The notes: generated from the sequence alone by a model not told the origin. DNA of 64,000 nucleotides from Mesorhizobium qingshengii (GCF_027563465.1 NZ_JAPFQA010000004.1:310001-374000); one strand, 5' to 3'; shown: positions 19,331-27,154, numbered from the stretch's first letter. A program made the numbers and translations.

Positions 19331-21700
19331 ATGACCGCGACCCCTTATCTTCTGCCGCGCGAAACCCGAGAATCCGCAGTCGCCGCCGGCAACGGCACGG
19401 TCGGCCCCTACGGCCCGTCGAACTACAAGATCTTCGACACAGAGGACGTGCGAGTTTTCGCCAAGGCGGTGGGCGATATCGTTTTCGCCGATGTCACTGA
19501 TGCCTGCACCATCGCCAAGGTCACGCCCAGCGCCGCCTACGACTATTTCACCGTCACCTTCGATGCATTGGTGCCGTTGACCACGAGCTGGTATCACCAG
19601 GCGCGCCGCGTCGCCGAACGCTCCGTGGCGGTGACGCGTGGCGGCACGCTGGATTCGAACCAGCTCGAAAAGGAGCTGTCGAAACAGGCGACCGTCGAAA
19701 GCGAGGTTCGCCGGGATCTCGATCGCGCCTATTCCGCCCAGCTCGGAAGCGATCCTGGCGTGATCGTGCCCGGCGCGCCCGGTGAGCTGATGATGGCCGA
19801 CGCGGCCGGCAACATCGTCGGCTCGGGCGAGAATGTCGCGACGATCGAGGGCTCGACCGCTGAAGCCGTGGCGGCCGCGGCCGCCGCCGCCGCGCAGGCC
19901 GGCGTCGCGACCACGAAGGCCGGTGAAGCGGCGGCTTCCGCCGCTGCGGCTGCGGCATCAGCCTCGGCGGTAAACTTGCCCGCGCCGGCCGCCAAGACCT
20001 TCCTGAAGCGCAATGCCGGCAACACGGCCTATGACGCCATCACCGCCATCGCCTCATCCGACATCAACTATGTTCCGCTGCACGCGCCATCCGTAAGCCG
20101 CGACCTGCAGGAAAAGCTCGGGCGCGCGCCCGATGTTTATGACTTCATGACCGTTGCCCGCGATGGCGCAAAGGCCAATTGGGGCACCGACCAGGCCGAT
20201 TGCAAGGGCGCGCTGCAGGACTACATGGACTGGATCGCTTCGCCGGTCATCAACACCAACGCCGTCAAGACCATGAACCTTGGCGACGGAGTATTCCGCT
20301 ACACGGCCACCCCGGTTTTCAACCAAGTTTCAGGCCATCACGGCATCAACATCCGGGGCAATGGCCCGCACAGCACTGTGCTTGTCGCTGACGGCGCTAT
20401 TCCCGGCCTGCAGATCGGACTGCCGACGCAGCTTTGGTGGTTCCGTGTTGCGGGTTTGAATTTTGGCATGTTCTCCGCAACAGGTCTTTCCCTGCTGTCC
20501 GCGAACGCAGTGCCTGGGAACCTCAAGAACGGCTTCAACCTCACGGGTGGGCAGCTCGAAGGCCGCACGCGCACCGTTCCCTTCATGCGGGACATCTTCA
20601 TCGGCCCGTACCAGGCTGCGGCCTCACAGTTCCAGCGCGGCATCTATGCCGTCGATTGCGGCGGCATGGTCTTCGACAACATCCAGAGCGTGTTCCAGAA
20701 CGCCGCCACCATCGGCACCCACGTCGAGCTGGCATCGACGGACAACACAACCGATCCGACCGCGTTCAAGTTCACCAACGTCGATTTTGCCTATGGCGAT
20801 ATCGCCATCAAGGCGGGCAACGACTGCGAAGGGTTGCATATCTCCAACATGGTGGCGGTGGCGCAGAACAAGGGCGTGGAATGGTTGCCCTCGATCGGCG
20901 GTGAGCCTCAGTTCACGCTGTCGAACAGCCACATCAATTCCTATGTCACCTGCATCGACCTCTACAACATCATTTCCAACCAGATCCACGGTAACAATAT
21001 CTACTCCCTCGACACCGATGCGACGCTGATCAAGGCGTACGGCATGTCGCGGTCTTCGATCGTCGGCAACTCCTTCAAGGGCGGGGCCTCCAGCGTCATG
21101 GTCGATCTTGACGGCGCGGTCAGCGGCCAGGGCTGGAGCCGGATCGATGACAACACGTTCGAAACCGGCAACATAGGCATCCGCGTCGGTGCTGCCTCTG
21201 AGTATGTCGCGATTGGCAGGAACAGCTACCGGAGCGTGACGACGCCGCGCAGCATCAATGCCGCCGCGACCCACATCAAGGTGCCCGGCTATGGGGCCAA
21301 GGCCACGCGTTCAACAGACGTTGCGGTGGCCACGGGCGCCGGCACCATCCCCAACTTCAATCTTGAAGCCCGCGACGATGGCAATGACTGGCACGATGCT
21401 TCCGGCGCGCCGGGCAAGGTCACCGTCCCGGCCGATGTTTATCGTGTGCAGGTGCGCGGGGCCGTCGAATTTGCCGCCAACGCGACCGGTGACCGCGATG
21501 TGTACGTTCGCAAAAACGGTACGACGGTCATAGCCAGGCAGACCACCATGGCGGCGCCGACCCTGACATCGAAGCTCAACGTTTCAGCGGTCGATGATTG
21601 CATCCCCGGCGATTATTACGAACTGGTGGTGCAGCAAAATTCGGGCGGCAACCTTAACCTGATCGGCACGGGAAGCTGGCTGGAGATCGCCGAAGTCTAG
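19331..21700 (+). CDS. Tailspike with T7 fibre-type N-terminus and beta-helix body
   Basis: 789 residues. Residues about 15-140 resemble the N-terminal virion-attachment domain of T7 gp17 (VGPYGPSNYKIFDTEDVRVF, then TSWYHQARR). An Ala-rich coiled stretch (about 175-225) precedes a right-handed beta-helix-like body that starts at DFMTVARDGAKANWGTDQAD, the usual pectate-lyase-fold entry. Residues about 675-789 look like a beta-sandwich trimerisation or carbohydrate-binding cap. Such spikes bind and often cleave capsular or O-antigen polysaccharide, so this is the host-range determinant. GAGG lies eight bases before the ATG. Confidence 0.88.
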   Translation: MTATPYLLPRETRESAVAAGNGTVGPYGPSNYKIFDTEDVRVFAKAVGDIVFADVTDACTIAKVTPSAAYDYFTVTFDALVPLTTSWYHQARRVAERSVAVTRGGTLDSNQLEKELSKQATVESEVRRDLDRAYSAQLGSDPGVIVPGAPGELMMADAAGNIVGSGENVATIEGSTAEAVAAAAAAAAQAGVATTKAGEAAASAAAAAASASAVNLPAPAAKTFLKRNAGNTAYDAITAIASSDINYVPLHAPSVSRDLQEKLGRAPDVYDFMTVARDGAKANWGTDQADCKGALQDYMDWIASPVINTNAVKTMNLGDGVFRYTATPVFNQVSGHHGINIRGNGPHSTVLVADGAIPGLQIGLPTQLWWFRVAGLNFGMFSATGLSLLSANAVPGNLKNGFNLTGGQLEGRTRTVPFMRDIFIGPYQAAASQFQRGIYAVDCGGMVFDNIQSVFQNAATIGTHVELASTDNTTDPTAFKFTNVDFAYGDIAIKAGNDCEGLHISNMVAVAQNKGVEWLPSIGGEPQFTLSNSHINSYVTCIDLYNIISNQIHGNNIYSLDTDATLIKAYGMSRSSIVGNSFKGGASSVMVDLDGAVSGQGWSRIDDNTFETGNIGIRVGAASEYVAIGRNSYRSVTTPRSINAAATHIKVPGYGAKATRSTDVAVATGAGTIPNFNLEARDDGNDWHDASGAPGKVTVPADVYRVQVRGAVEFAANATGDRDVYVRKNGTTVIARQTTMAAPTLTSKLNVSAVDDCIPGDYYELVVQQNSGGNLNLIGTGSWLEIAEV

Positions 21701-21891
21701 CCGTTCGTATTTTGCCAATTCTGATATGCCTCTTCGTGCACCCTGGCGCGTCGCACCAGTTCGGCTTTGGCAAATTTGTCCCCGGAGGAGGCTCGGGCCG
21801 CCAGGTCACTGTTGGACGAAAGCCCGAGATTGCGGCTGGCAGGCCTTGGCGAATATTCCAACGGGTTATACCAGGCTTGGGCTTCGGTCAT
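21697..21891 (-). CDS. Small protein coupled to phage sulfotransferase
   Basis: 64 residues, hydrophilic, with an N-terminal Tyr/Pro/Arg-rich part and a C-terminal charged helix (GDKFAKAELVRRARVHEEAY). Its ATG overlaps the TGA of the upstream sulfotransferase gene (ATGA), so the two form a minus-strand operon. Its stop overlaps the tailspike stop by four bases on the opposite strand, leaving no room for a bidirectional terminator. I do not recognise the family. Confidence 0.6.
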   Translation of the reverse strand: MTEAQAWYNPLEYSPRPASRNLGLSSNSDLAARASSGDKFAKAELVRRARVHEEAYQNWQNTNG

Positions 21892-22580
21892 TGCAGTATC
21901 CTTTTCTGTTGAGGTGGCGCGTAGCCGTGGCGGCGGAATAGATCAACGATCGCCCCGGTGTAAAGTTCGGCGTCCGTCTCATTGTGACGCCTGATCGTTT
22001 CCGCCTGATCAGGTGTAAATCGGATATCGTCATCGCCAACGTTGTGCTGCTCATTGGGCGCCTCGATGCCGATTGCTTTGAGACGCTCAAGGAACGGCCC
22101 CAGATTTTCCGTGACCCCCAGGTATTCGGCGGCGGCCACGGTCGATAGCGCCTCGGACAGGCGCGGGGTGTCTGAATGGCTCAACATATAGGTCATCAGG
22201 TTGGCGGGGACGATGTCGGGGAGCCGCCCGGCGTCCAGCGCAGCAAAGGCTTCGGCCTGCGAGATCTGACCGTTCCGAACCACATGCCGGATATGCGACT
22301 TGGTGCGCGCAATGGGCTCGCGCAGCAAGATGACGACGATGGGATTGCGGAGCGCCCTGCTGGCCGGGAAGGCATAGTGCCCTCGGAAAAGGCGTACCTT
22401 CTCGACTTCCTGGCGCACCATTGCCATTGCATCTTGCGTCTCGGGATATTGCCCCTGGTTCTCGGTGATGGCTTTCTCGGTCGGGAATACGGTATCCGGG
22501 GCAAAAGAGCGGTCGAAGGCCAATCGCAGAACAGTGCCGGCCGTCTTTGGGATATGACAGAAGAAAATTGGTCTTTGCAT
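21888..22580 (-). CDS. Sulfotransferase family protein (prophage cargo)
   Basis: 230 residues. The N-terminal FFCHIPKTAGT at residues 6-16 is the 5'-phosphosulfate loop of PAPS-dependent sulfotransferases of the carbohydrate type, and LLREPIARTKSH (85-96) fits the 3'-phosphate-binding segment with its Arg and Ser. There is no signal peptide or membrane segment, so action in the cytoplasm is likely. GGAGGGG precedes the ATG. The gene opposes the late genes and sits between tailspike and lysis genes, a typical spot for lysogenic-conversion cargo. A surface polysaccharide precursor is a reasonable acceptor, but this is inference. Confidence 0.8.
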   Translation of the reverse strand: MQRPIFFCHIPKTAGTVLRLAFDRSFAPDTVFPTEKAITENQGQYPETQDAMAMVRQEVEKVRLFRGHYAFPASRALRNPIVVILLREPIARTKSHIRHVVRNGQISQAEAFAALDAGRLPDIVPANLMTYMLSHSDTPRLSEALSTVAAAEYLGVTENLGPFLERLKAIGIEAPNEQHNVGDDDIRFTPDQAETIRRHNETDAELYTGAIVDLFRRHGYAPPQQKRILQ

Positions 22581-22698
22581 CTATTTCCCCTCCAGTCCAA
22601 CGTTCTCATCTAAGCCTAACCAGCAAGCCTTACAATGCACTGCAGTTGACGATTCACAGTCGGCCTTACCCTGCCTGCAACCATAGGAGGTTTCAGGC

Positions 22699-23472
22699 AT
22701 GGCGAAGGGCAAGGCACAGGATCTGTTTCGTTCGAAGGCGCCGTGGATCATGGCGCTGTTGATGCGGGATTTTCCGCTGCAGGTGGATGACGCGGCGGCG
22801 ATCCTCGGCAATCTCGGGCACGAGAGCGGCGGCCTGGCGACGCTGCAGGAAGAAAGCCCGACCGTGCCCAGCTCGCGCGGCGGCTATGGCTGGGCGCAGT
22901 GGACCGGCCCGCGCCGGCGCTCCTTCGAAGCCTATTGTAAGCGGGTCAATCTCAACCCGGCCCTCGACCAGGCCAACTACGGCTTCCTGTTTTCGGAGCT
23001 GAAAGGCCCTTACCGGAAGGCGCTCGACAAGCTTGCCGCCGCCAGGACGCTGCAGGCCAAGGTCAAGGCGTTCGAGCTGGTCTACGAGGCCGCCGGCGTC
23101 AAGCACTATGACAGCCGCAACCGGTGGGCGGCCATCGCGCTGGAAGCATACCACGCCAGCACCCCGACGCTGCCCACATGGGCGCTGCCCGCAGGGAAGC
23201 CCGCCAGCGCGCAAGAGCAGGCTCCGACGACTTCGGACACCGCCCCAGCCGCGAAACCCGCTCCCAGCGCCCCGCCCGTGGCGAACAGCACGCAAGCGAG
23301 GCCGGCCGCACCGGCGAAAAAGAAATGGTTCGCCGGAATCGTCGCCGCGCTCGGCATCGGCGGCGGCGCCGGCGCGGCTGGCTGGCACACCGGCGCATGG
23401 CTCCTGTTCGCCGTCCTCGCCCTAGCGCTGGTCGTCGCCGTCGCTGTCTGGCTGCACGGGAGGAAGGCATGA
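22699..23472 (+). CDS. Endolysin: tail-type lysozyme domain with C-terminal membrane segments
   Basis: 257 residues preceded by a perfect AGGAGG at 22685-22690. Residues about 10-150 match the phage tail-type lysozyme family: NLGHESGG with Glu42 and GGYGWAQWTGPRR. A Pro/Ala-rich linker (about 155-205) leads to two hydrophobic segments (about 210-253) ending in a basic HGRKA. No N-terminal signal is present. The C-terminal anchor is unusual compared with soluble endolysins, and implies the enzyme is held at the inner membrane until lysis. The gene overlaps the following holin-like gene by four bases. Confidence 0.85.
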   Translation: MAKGKAQDLFRSKAPWIMALLMRDFPLQVDDAAAILGNLGHESGGLATLQEESPTVPSSRGGYGWAQWTGPRRRSFEAYCKRVNLNPALDQANYGFLFSELKGPYRKALDKLAAARTLQAKVKAFELVYEAAGVKHYDSRNRWAAIALEAYHASTPTLPTWALPAGKPASAQEQAPTTSDTAPAAKPAPSAPPVANSTQARPAAPAKKKWFAGIVAALGIGGGAGAAGWHTGAWLLFAVLALALVVAVAVWLHGRKA

Positions 23473-23672
23473 CCGGGCTCATCATCCGCATCGGCCTGCG
23501 CTACGGCGCCGGCTTCCTCGTGGCGCGCGGCCTGCTTGGCGCCGACGATGCCGCCGGCTTCTCGACCGACCCGGACATCGCAGCGGCGATCGAGGCCGGC
23601 GCCGGCGTGGCAGTCGGCGCTGTGGTCGAAGGCTGGCACTATCTCGCCCGCCGCTTCGGCTGGGAGCACTGA
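23469..23672 (+). CDS. Small holin-like lysis cassette protein
   Basis: 67 residues with ATG at 23469 overlapping the endolysin stop (ATGA). It has two short hydrophobic Gly/Ala-rich segments (residues about 3-24 and 38-54) and a basic/aromatic C-terminus. It lies between endolysin and spanin genes. Size, hydrophobicity and place suggest a holin or antiholin. No family signature is seen, so the role is inferred from context. Confidence 0.55.
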   Translation: MTGLIIRIGLRYGAGFLVARGLLGADDAAGFSTDPDIAAAIEAGAGVAVGAVVEGWHYLARRFGWEH

Positions 23673-23673
23673 C

Positions 23674-23916
23674 ATGCAGCTGGTGCCGATCATAGCGCCG
23701 CTGATCGAGAAAGCCGTGCCCTACCTGCTGCTCGGCTTGGCCGGGCTGTTGGGCCTGTGGCGGCTCTATCGCAAGGGCAAGACCGACCAGAAGGCGGCGC
23801 AAGCGGCCGAGGAGGCCAAGGCCCGCGCCGTCGCCGACAAGGTTGACATCGAGGTCGGCGCGCTGCCGGCCGACAAGGTACGCCAGGAGCTGAAGACGTG
23901 GGACCCAAAGCAGTAG
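23674..23916 (+). CDS. Inner-membrane spanin (Rz-like)
   Basis: 80 residues. An N-terminal transmembrane segment (about residues 10-30, PYLLLGLAGLLGLW) is followed by a charged helical region (KTDQKAAQAAEEAKARAVADK) and a short tail ending KTWDPKQ. This is the layout of i-spanins, which bridge the periplasm to an outer-membrane partner and fuse the membranes at the end of lysis. Its last 19 bases overlap the o-spanin gene in another frame, the common arrangement for Rz/Rz1 pairs. Confidence 0.7.
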   Translation: MQLVPIIAPLIEKAVPYLLLGLAGLLGLWRLYRKGKTDQKAAQAAEEAKARAVADKVDIEVGALPADKVRQELKTWDPKQ

Positions 23917-24095
23917 CGCTGGTGCTGCTGCTGGCGCTCGCCGGTTGCCCGGCGACTTCCGGCAGCTTCTGCGACGTGGCGAGGCCGGCGCGCCTGTCGG
24001 CCGCCGCCGTCGATGCCCTGACCGACGCCCAGGCGAGCACGCTCCTGGCGTATAACCGCAAGGGCGAAAAGCTCTGCGGCTGGAAAGCCCACTGA
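23898..24095 (+). CDS. Outer-membrane spanin lipoprotein (Rz1-like)
   Basis: 65 residues starting at GTG 23898 with AGGAG just upstream. The N-terminus is a lipoprotein signal with lipobox LALAGC and Cys17 as the lipidation site. The mature part is about 49 residues and contains two further Cys residues (one near the start, one in EKLCGW). Overlap with the i-spanin gene and a one-base overlap (TGATG) with the next gene place it in the lysis cassette. It would pair with the product of 23674-23916. Confidence 0.72.
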   Translation: MGPKAVALVLLLALAGCPATSGSFCDVARPARLSAAAVDALTDAQASTLLAYNRKGEKLCGWKAH

Positions 24096-24421
24096 TGGAC
24101 GGCGGGTTGATCCTCGCCTTGCTCGGAGCTGCCGGCACCATCGTCGCGATCGTGTCGGCAATCGTAGCGTCTCATCGCACCACGTCCGACAAGATCCAGA
24201 AGGGCGACGACGCCCTGCACGATCGCATCAACCGCGTGCGTGACGAATATGTGCGCCGCATCGACCTCGACAGCCACATGTCGCGCATCGAAACCAACGT
24301 CAAGGAACTGCGCGAGGAAGGCCGCGAGGGCAACCGCGAAATCAACCGGCGCCTCGACCAGGTACTGACGACATTGCAGCCGCAAATCGTGCCGCCACCG
24401 CCGCCGCGCCGCCGATCGTGA
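24095..24421 (+). CDS. Small membrane-anchored coiled-coil phage protein
   Basis: 108 residues. An N-terminal hydrophobic segment (residues 4-25, LILALLGAAGTIVAIVSAIVA) is followed by a long charged coiled coil (about 30-95) and a Pro/Arg-rich tail. This is the last prophage gene, overlapping the o-spanin stop by one base. The layout suits a lysis accessory protein (holin-like or a second spanin-like rod), but no specific family is evident. Confidence 0.6.
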   Translation: MDGGLILALLGAAGTIVAIVSAIVASHRTTSDKIQKGDDALHDRINRVRDEYVRRIDLDSHMSRIETNVKELREEGREGNREINRRLDQVLTTLQPQIVPPPPPRRRS

Positions 24422-24490
24422 GGCGACAGGACCGTGCGATTTTCGCGCGGCCGATTTTGTAACGTGTTGATTTCTTTGAATTATTGACGA

Positions 24491-24536
24491 ACTTTTAATC
24501 AGTAGGTCATGGGTTCGAATCCCATCGCGCTCACCA
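24491..24536 (+). other. Prophage attachment site: 3' fragment of tRNA-Lys(TTT)
   Basis: The 46 bases run from the anticodon loop (ACTTTTAATC, anticodon TTT) through the variable loop and the T arm (ATGGG, TTCGAAT, CCCAT) to the acceptor strand CGCGCTC, discriminator A and CCA. No 5' half is present upstream, so this is not a functional tRNA gene. It is the duplicated or displaced 3' end left by integration into tRNA-Lys, so it marks the right boundary. The intact tRNA should lie at the other end. Confidence 0.88.
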
Positions 24537-24843
24537 ATAAAATCAATAAGTTAGCGTTAGATCTGGCGTTATCTCATGCGCCGTGAAGGTTTATCGGAAT
24601 TACCAGTGCTTCCAGGGTTTTCCCGAGGATTTCCAGCTGTTGGCGGGGATTCGGTGGCGCATGAATGGCGCTGGGCGGCAGGGGCTCGTTAGCTCGATGC
24701 GCCAGATAGGAATCTGCGTCTACCATCTTTCATGATGCTCGCCGCTTCTTTCAAACAATCCATAAATTGCCGATATTTATATTAGCAATCGCGCAACTAA
24801 GTGGGGTGACGATACGAGTGCCGTGCTAACCCGTGGTGTTGCC
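24537..24843. other. Non-coding flank of the attachment site
   Basis: About 300 bases of lower GC than the surroundings. I see no gene, no clear terminator and no repeat that I can name. GC drop and lack of coding suggest accessory or eroded sequence. Confidence 0.4.
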
Positions 24844-25041
24844 ATGCAAAGCGATTTCGCTGTAGCGCGAGAGCTTTTGGAGTGCGCACAAAACCGCCTA
24901 TGCGGCCAAGACGAAACGAGCCGGAGCGTCTGTGCGAGGCTTGACGTGATGATTGAAGAAATAGCGGCCGCAGAATTCCAGAAGGCTCCGTTGTTGACGA
25001 TCGTGCCGTTTCCGCGAACGCGGCTGCCGCATAGTCGGTAG
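24844..25041 (+). CDS. Small hypothetical protein
   Basis: 65 residues from ATG 24844 (an in-frame GTG lies 21 bases earlier). The body is an alpha-helical stretch with three Cys residues (ELLECAQNRLCG, then VCARLDVMIEEIAAAEF) and a basic C-terminus. No clear ribosome-binding site is visible. The helical pattern is protein-like, but I do not recognise the family. Confidence 0.4.
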   Translation: MQSDFAVARELLECAQNRLCGQDETSRSVCARLDVMIEEIAAAEFQKAPLLTIVPFPRTRLPHSR

Positions 25042-25354
25042 GCCTCCTATCAAGGCCTAGCCGGAGCCACCAACGCTCCGATGATGCAAAACCAACAAGC
25101 TCGCGCCATGCTCGACATCATGAAGGGGCGCATGGCGGGCAAGGATGCGTTCTAACCCACATTCGCAAGCCGAGGCCGTGTAGCCAGGTTTCAAGAAACA
25201 GCATCCGGCGTAGCATTCGCACTGGCGGTAGAAATGGGCCAACGTGCTTTCGCCGGTATTTGCGCTGTCCACGCTGCCCTTCCAGTATTCCTCGCGGATT
25301 ATATTAGGCGCATCTGATGGGATTATTTAACCTGTTGCAGCTTACCATACTGTG
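25042..25354. other. Gap with a possible gene remnant
   Basis: The only protein-like stretch is a short plus-strand frame ending at 25155 whose last 24 codons read MMQNQQARAMLDIMKGRMAG plus four more residues. It has no start signal of its own and is closed by a stop 40 bases upstream, so it may be the end of a decayed gene. The rest shows nothing recognisable. Confidence 0.25.
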
Positions 25355-25585
25355 ATGGTTGGCAACGTGGCGAACGAAGCATTGAGCGACGAATTCCAAT
25401 ACGGTAGGGAACGCAGGCGCCCACAAAGGGTTCGGCGACACCCGCTCAACTTTGTCTTCGACCCGTTCTATCCGATGATTATTGCCATCGTCTCTATCAC
25501 AGCGGCCGTCTGGTATTTTGATATCCCGATCGCACGAATGATCGACTTGGATGCGGGCCATCTTTTGCGAAAATGGATTCACTGA
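25355..25585 (+). CDS. Small single-pass membrane protein, hypothetical
   Basis: 76 residues from ATG 25355 (a GTG one codon earlier is possible). A basic Arg-rich N-terminal half is followed by one transmembrane segment (about residues 40-58, MIIAIVSITAAVWYF) and a short charged tail. The positive-inside pattern puts the N-terminus in the cytoplasm. No homologous family is evident. Confidence 0.4.
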   Translation: MVGNVANEALSDEFQYGRERRRPQRVRRHPLNFVFDPFYPMIIAIVSITAAVWYFDIPIARMIDLDAGHLLRKWIH

Positions 25586-25612
25586 AGGCAGAGGCCAGGC
25601 CGCTGGCCAGAC

Positions 25613-25804
25613 CTATATTCCTGAACCTCTGTATCGGGTGGCTTCCTTCCACAATACGAGCGTAGGTCCCGGAGTGCGTCCTTTCACCTCAAAGTCGCGG
25701 CCTTTATAACTCCCCTCCGCAATCCACACCGTTTTTGAACGTTGATAGATCCTAATGCCCCGTGCGCTCGCCCGCGCACACAGTTCTGCGTCGTCTCGAT
25801 GCAT
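25613..25804 (-). CDS. Small rhizobial-type hypothetical protein
   Basis: 63 residues from ATG 25804. The sequence RIYQRSKTVWIAEGSYKGRDFEVKGRTP followed by an aromatic/basic end forms a compact strand-turn-strand pattern, and similar short proteins are frequent in rhizobial accessory regions as far as I recall. No known function. In-frame sequence upstream of this ATG is not protein-like. Confidence 0.45.
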   Translation of the reverse strand: MHRDDAELCARASARGIRIYQRSKTVWIAEGSYKGRDFEVKGRTPGPTLVLWKEATRYRGSGI

Positions 25805-26259
25805 GGTTTCGGCTCCGTTGCCCACCCACGTGTAGCTGACGCAAAGAACATGCCGGACCAGTGTTGCAGCACGGTGTCGTGAGCCCTGACGTAAGGTAAC
25901 ATCGGATGCTCTCAATTGCGGGGAGGGTCTTTTGAGGCATGACAACCTCTGCCGAGCCGTCGCCACAACGGAGGATTATATTCCTCAAATTGATAGCGGG
26001 AGCAATCCAATGCTCCACATGACGTAACGTAAAGACTCAGATATGGCTGATGGCGTGGCGGATCCGAAACAGGACCGTCTGGCCGGCGCCAATTCAGGCA
26101 ACCTCCCACTGAGTGGCGCCGGCCATTCTCAATATGTGTAAGTTGCATCGCTGCAACACTTTTGGGAAATACGGGACCTGAACCCTTCAGCTAGCTTCCG
26201 TAAGGGAATTCTTCTGATATATTCTAGTATAGATTTTGCGCATGGCGCGGGGACAGGCA
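25805..26259. other. 455-bp intergenic region upstream of the outer-membrane barrel gene
   Basis: No convincing gene is seen. It contains a 12-bp perfect inverted repeat (26080-26125, listed separately) and a second inverted repeat GTTGCA-TCGC-TGCAAC at 26142-26157. A TATATT box at 26217-26222 could be the -10 element of the omp promoter, but no good -35 sequence is seen. Confidence 0.4.
26080..26125. repeat. 12-bp perfect inverted repeat
   Basis: Arms TGGCCGGCGCCA (26080-26091) and TGGCGCCGGCCA (26114-26125) are separated by 22 bases. There is no T-run after either arm, so it is not a standard terminator. It may be a relic of a small mobile element or a regulatory site. Confidence 0.6.
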
Positions 26260-26940
26260 ATGAAATACATTCTTGCCGCAGCGATTCTGGGCACCACTTT
26301 TACGTCGGCTATGGCAGCCGATGTTGTAAATCAGCTTCCGGTTGCTTCCACGTATGATTGGACAGGTGCCTATATCGGCGGCCAGATCGGTTACGCTTGG
26401 GGCCGAGACCATATCCAAGACGAAGACCTCACAGACGGCTCTTCGGATTACTCGGATAGCTTCAGGGTCCGTGGAGTCACCGGAGGTGTTTTTGCCGGCT
26501 ATAATATGCAATGGGGCAACATCGTCGGCGGCATCGAAGGCGATATCGAGGCCTCCGGAATTGTCGGCCACAATCCGGACTGGCCGTTTGGCAGTGATGA
26601 CAATACCCATGTCAACGCCCAAGGCTCATTGCGCGGGCGCTTGGGCTATGCCTTCGACAATTGGCTGCCCTATGTCACCGGTGGTTTGGCGCTGGGAGAT
26701 ATTCGCACGAAGTTCGAGGATGGCGCGGCGACGGATTCCAAGTCGGAAGTCAGAGCTGGCTGGACGATCGGCGCTGGCGTCGCCTACGCTTTCAACAAAA
26801 ACTGGGTCGGTCAGGCCGAATATCGTTATACAGATTTCGGGAAGGTCACGACTGTCACCGACAACACTGACCCGGGCTGGGAAGAGCACGAACACGTCAA
26901 GACCAACGAGCTCCGGATCGGGATCGCTTATAAATTCTGA
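26260..26940 (+). CDS. Outer-membrane beta-barrel protein, Omp25/Omp31-like
   Basis: 226 residues from ATG 26260, chosen because GGGGA lies just before it and the signal peptide then begins cleanly (MKYILAAAILGTTFTSAMA, cleavage after Ala-19 or so). The mature part starts with the typical YDWTGAYIGGQIGYAWG and shows alternating beta strands, ending IGIAYKF with a terminal Phe as the barrel-assembly signal. This is the rhizobial/Brucella Omp25/31 porin-like family, surface-exposed eight-stranded barrels. Codon use is less GC-rich than the core genes nearby. Confidence 0.88.
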   Translation: MKYILAAAILGTTFTSAMAADVVNQLPVASTYDWTGAYIGGQIGYAWGRDHIQDEDLTDGSSDYSDSFRVRGVTGGVFAGYNMQWGNIVGGIEGDIEASGIVGHNPDWPFGSDDNTHVNAQGSLRGRLGYAFDNWLPYVTGGLALGDIRTKFEDGAATDSKSEVRAGWTIGAGVAYAFNKNWVGQAEYRYTDFGKVTTVTDNTDPGWEEHEHVKTNELRIGIAYKF

Positions 26941-27154
26941 TTTGATTCTGTTCCAAGGCTAGACAGTGGTCAGCACCGCGCCAACCCGGCTTCTAGAACT
27001 GCTCACGACGTAGGTGGTTCTTGGCTCGTCGATCGATGCGTTCATACTTCTCGTCCCCGCTCGTTCCTAAACTACCATGAGCTGGGCCTGTTCAGCGGGG
27101 TCGACCAGCACGCCGGCAACGATCTTCTGTGGCAGAATCCCGGCCGCCAGCACG

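Larger units (their letters stand above)
1..24536. mobile_element. Prophage with T7-like (podovirus) late region, right part
   Basis: The block holds terminase, portal, scaffold, capsid, tail tube A/B, internal virion proteins, tailspike and lysis genes, nearly all on the plus strand and mostly overlapping or within a few bases of each other. The order portal-scaffold-capsid-terminator-tail tube A-tail tube B-internal virion proteins-tail fibre matches T7 genes 8 to 17, with the terminase genes placed in front. The right end is a 3' fragment of tRNA-Lys at 24491-24536. The left end, integrase, repressor and replication genes are not in the window. No phage RNA polymerase gene is visible in this part. 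Whether the prophage is inducible cannot be judged here. Confidence 0.93.

Noticed and set aside
24491..24536. Functional tRNA-Lys gene
   Set aside because: Only the part from the anticodon loop to CCA is present; the acceptor 5' strand, D arm and 5' anticodon stem are absent upstream.
25057..25272. 71-residue Cys-rich minus-strand frame
   Set aside because: The Cys residues are not arranged in a known zinc or disulfide pattern, and there is no ribosome-binding site.
25912..26148. 78-residue minus-strand frame
   Set aside because: Composition is rich in Cys, Arg, Pro and Trp without helix or strand pattern, and no start signal is seen.
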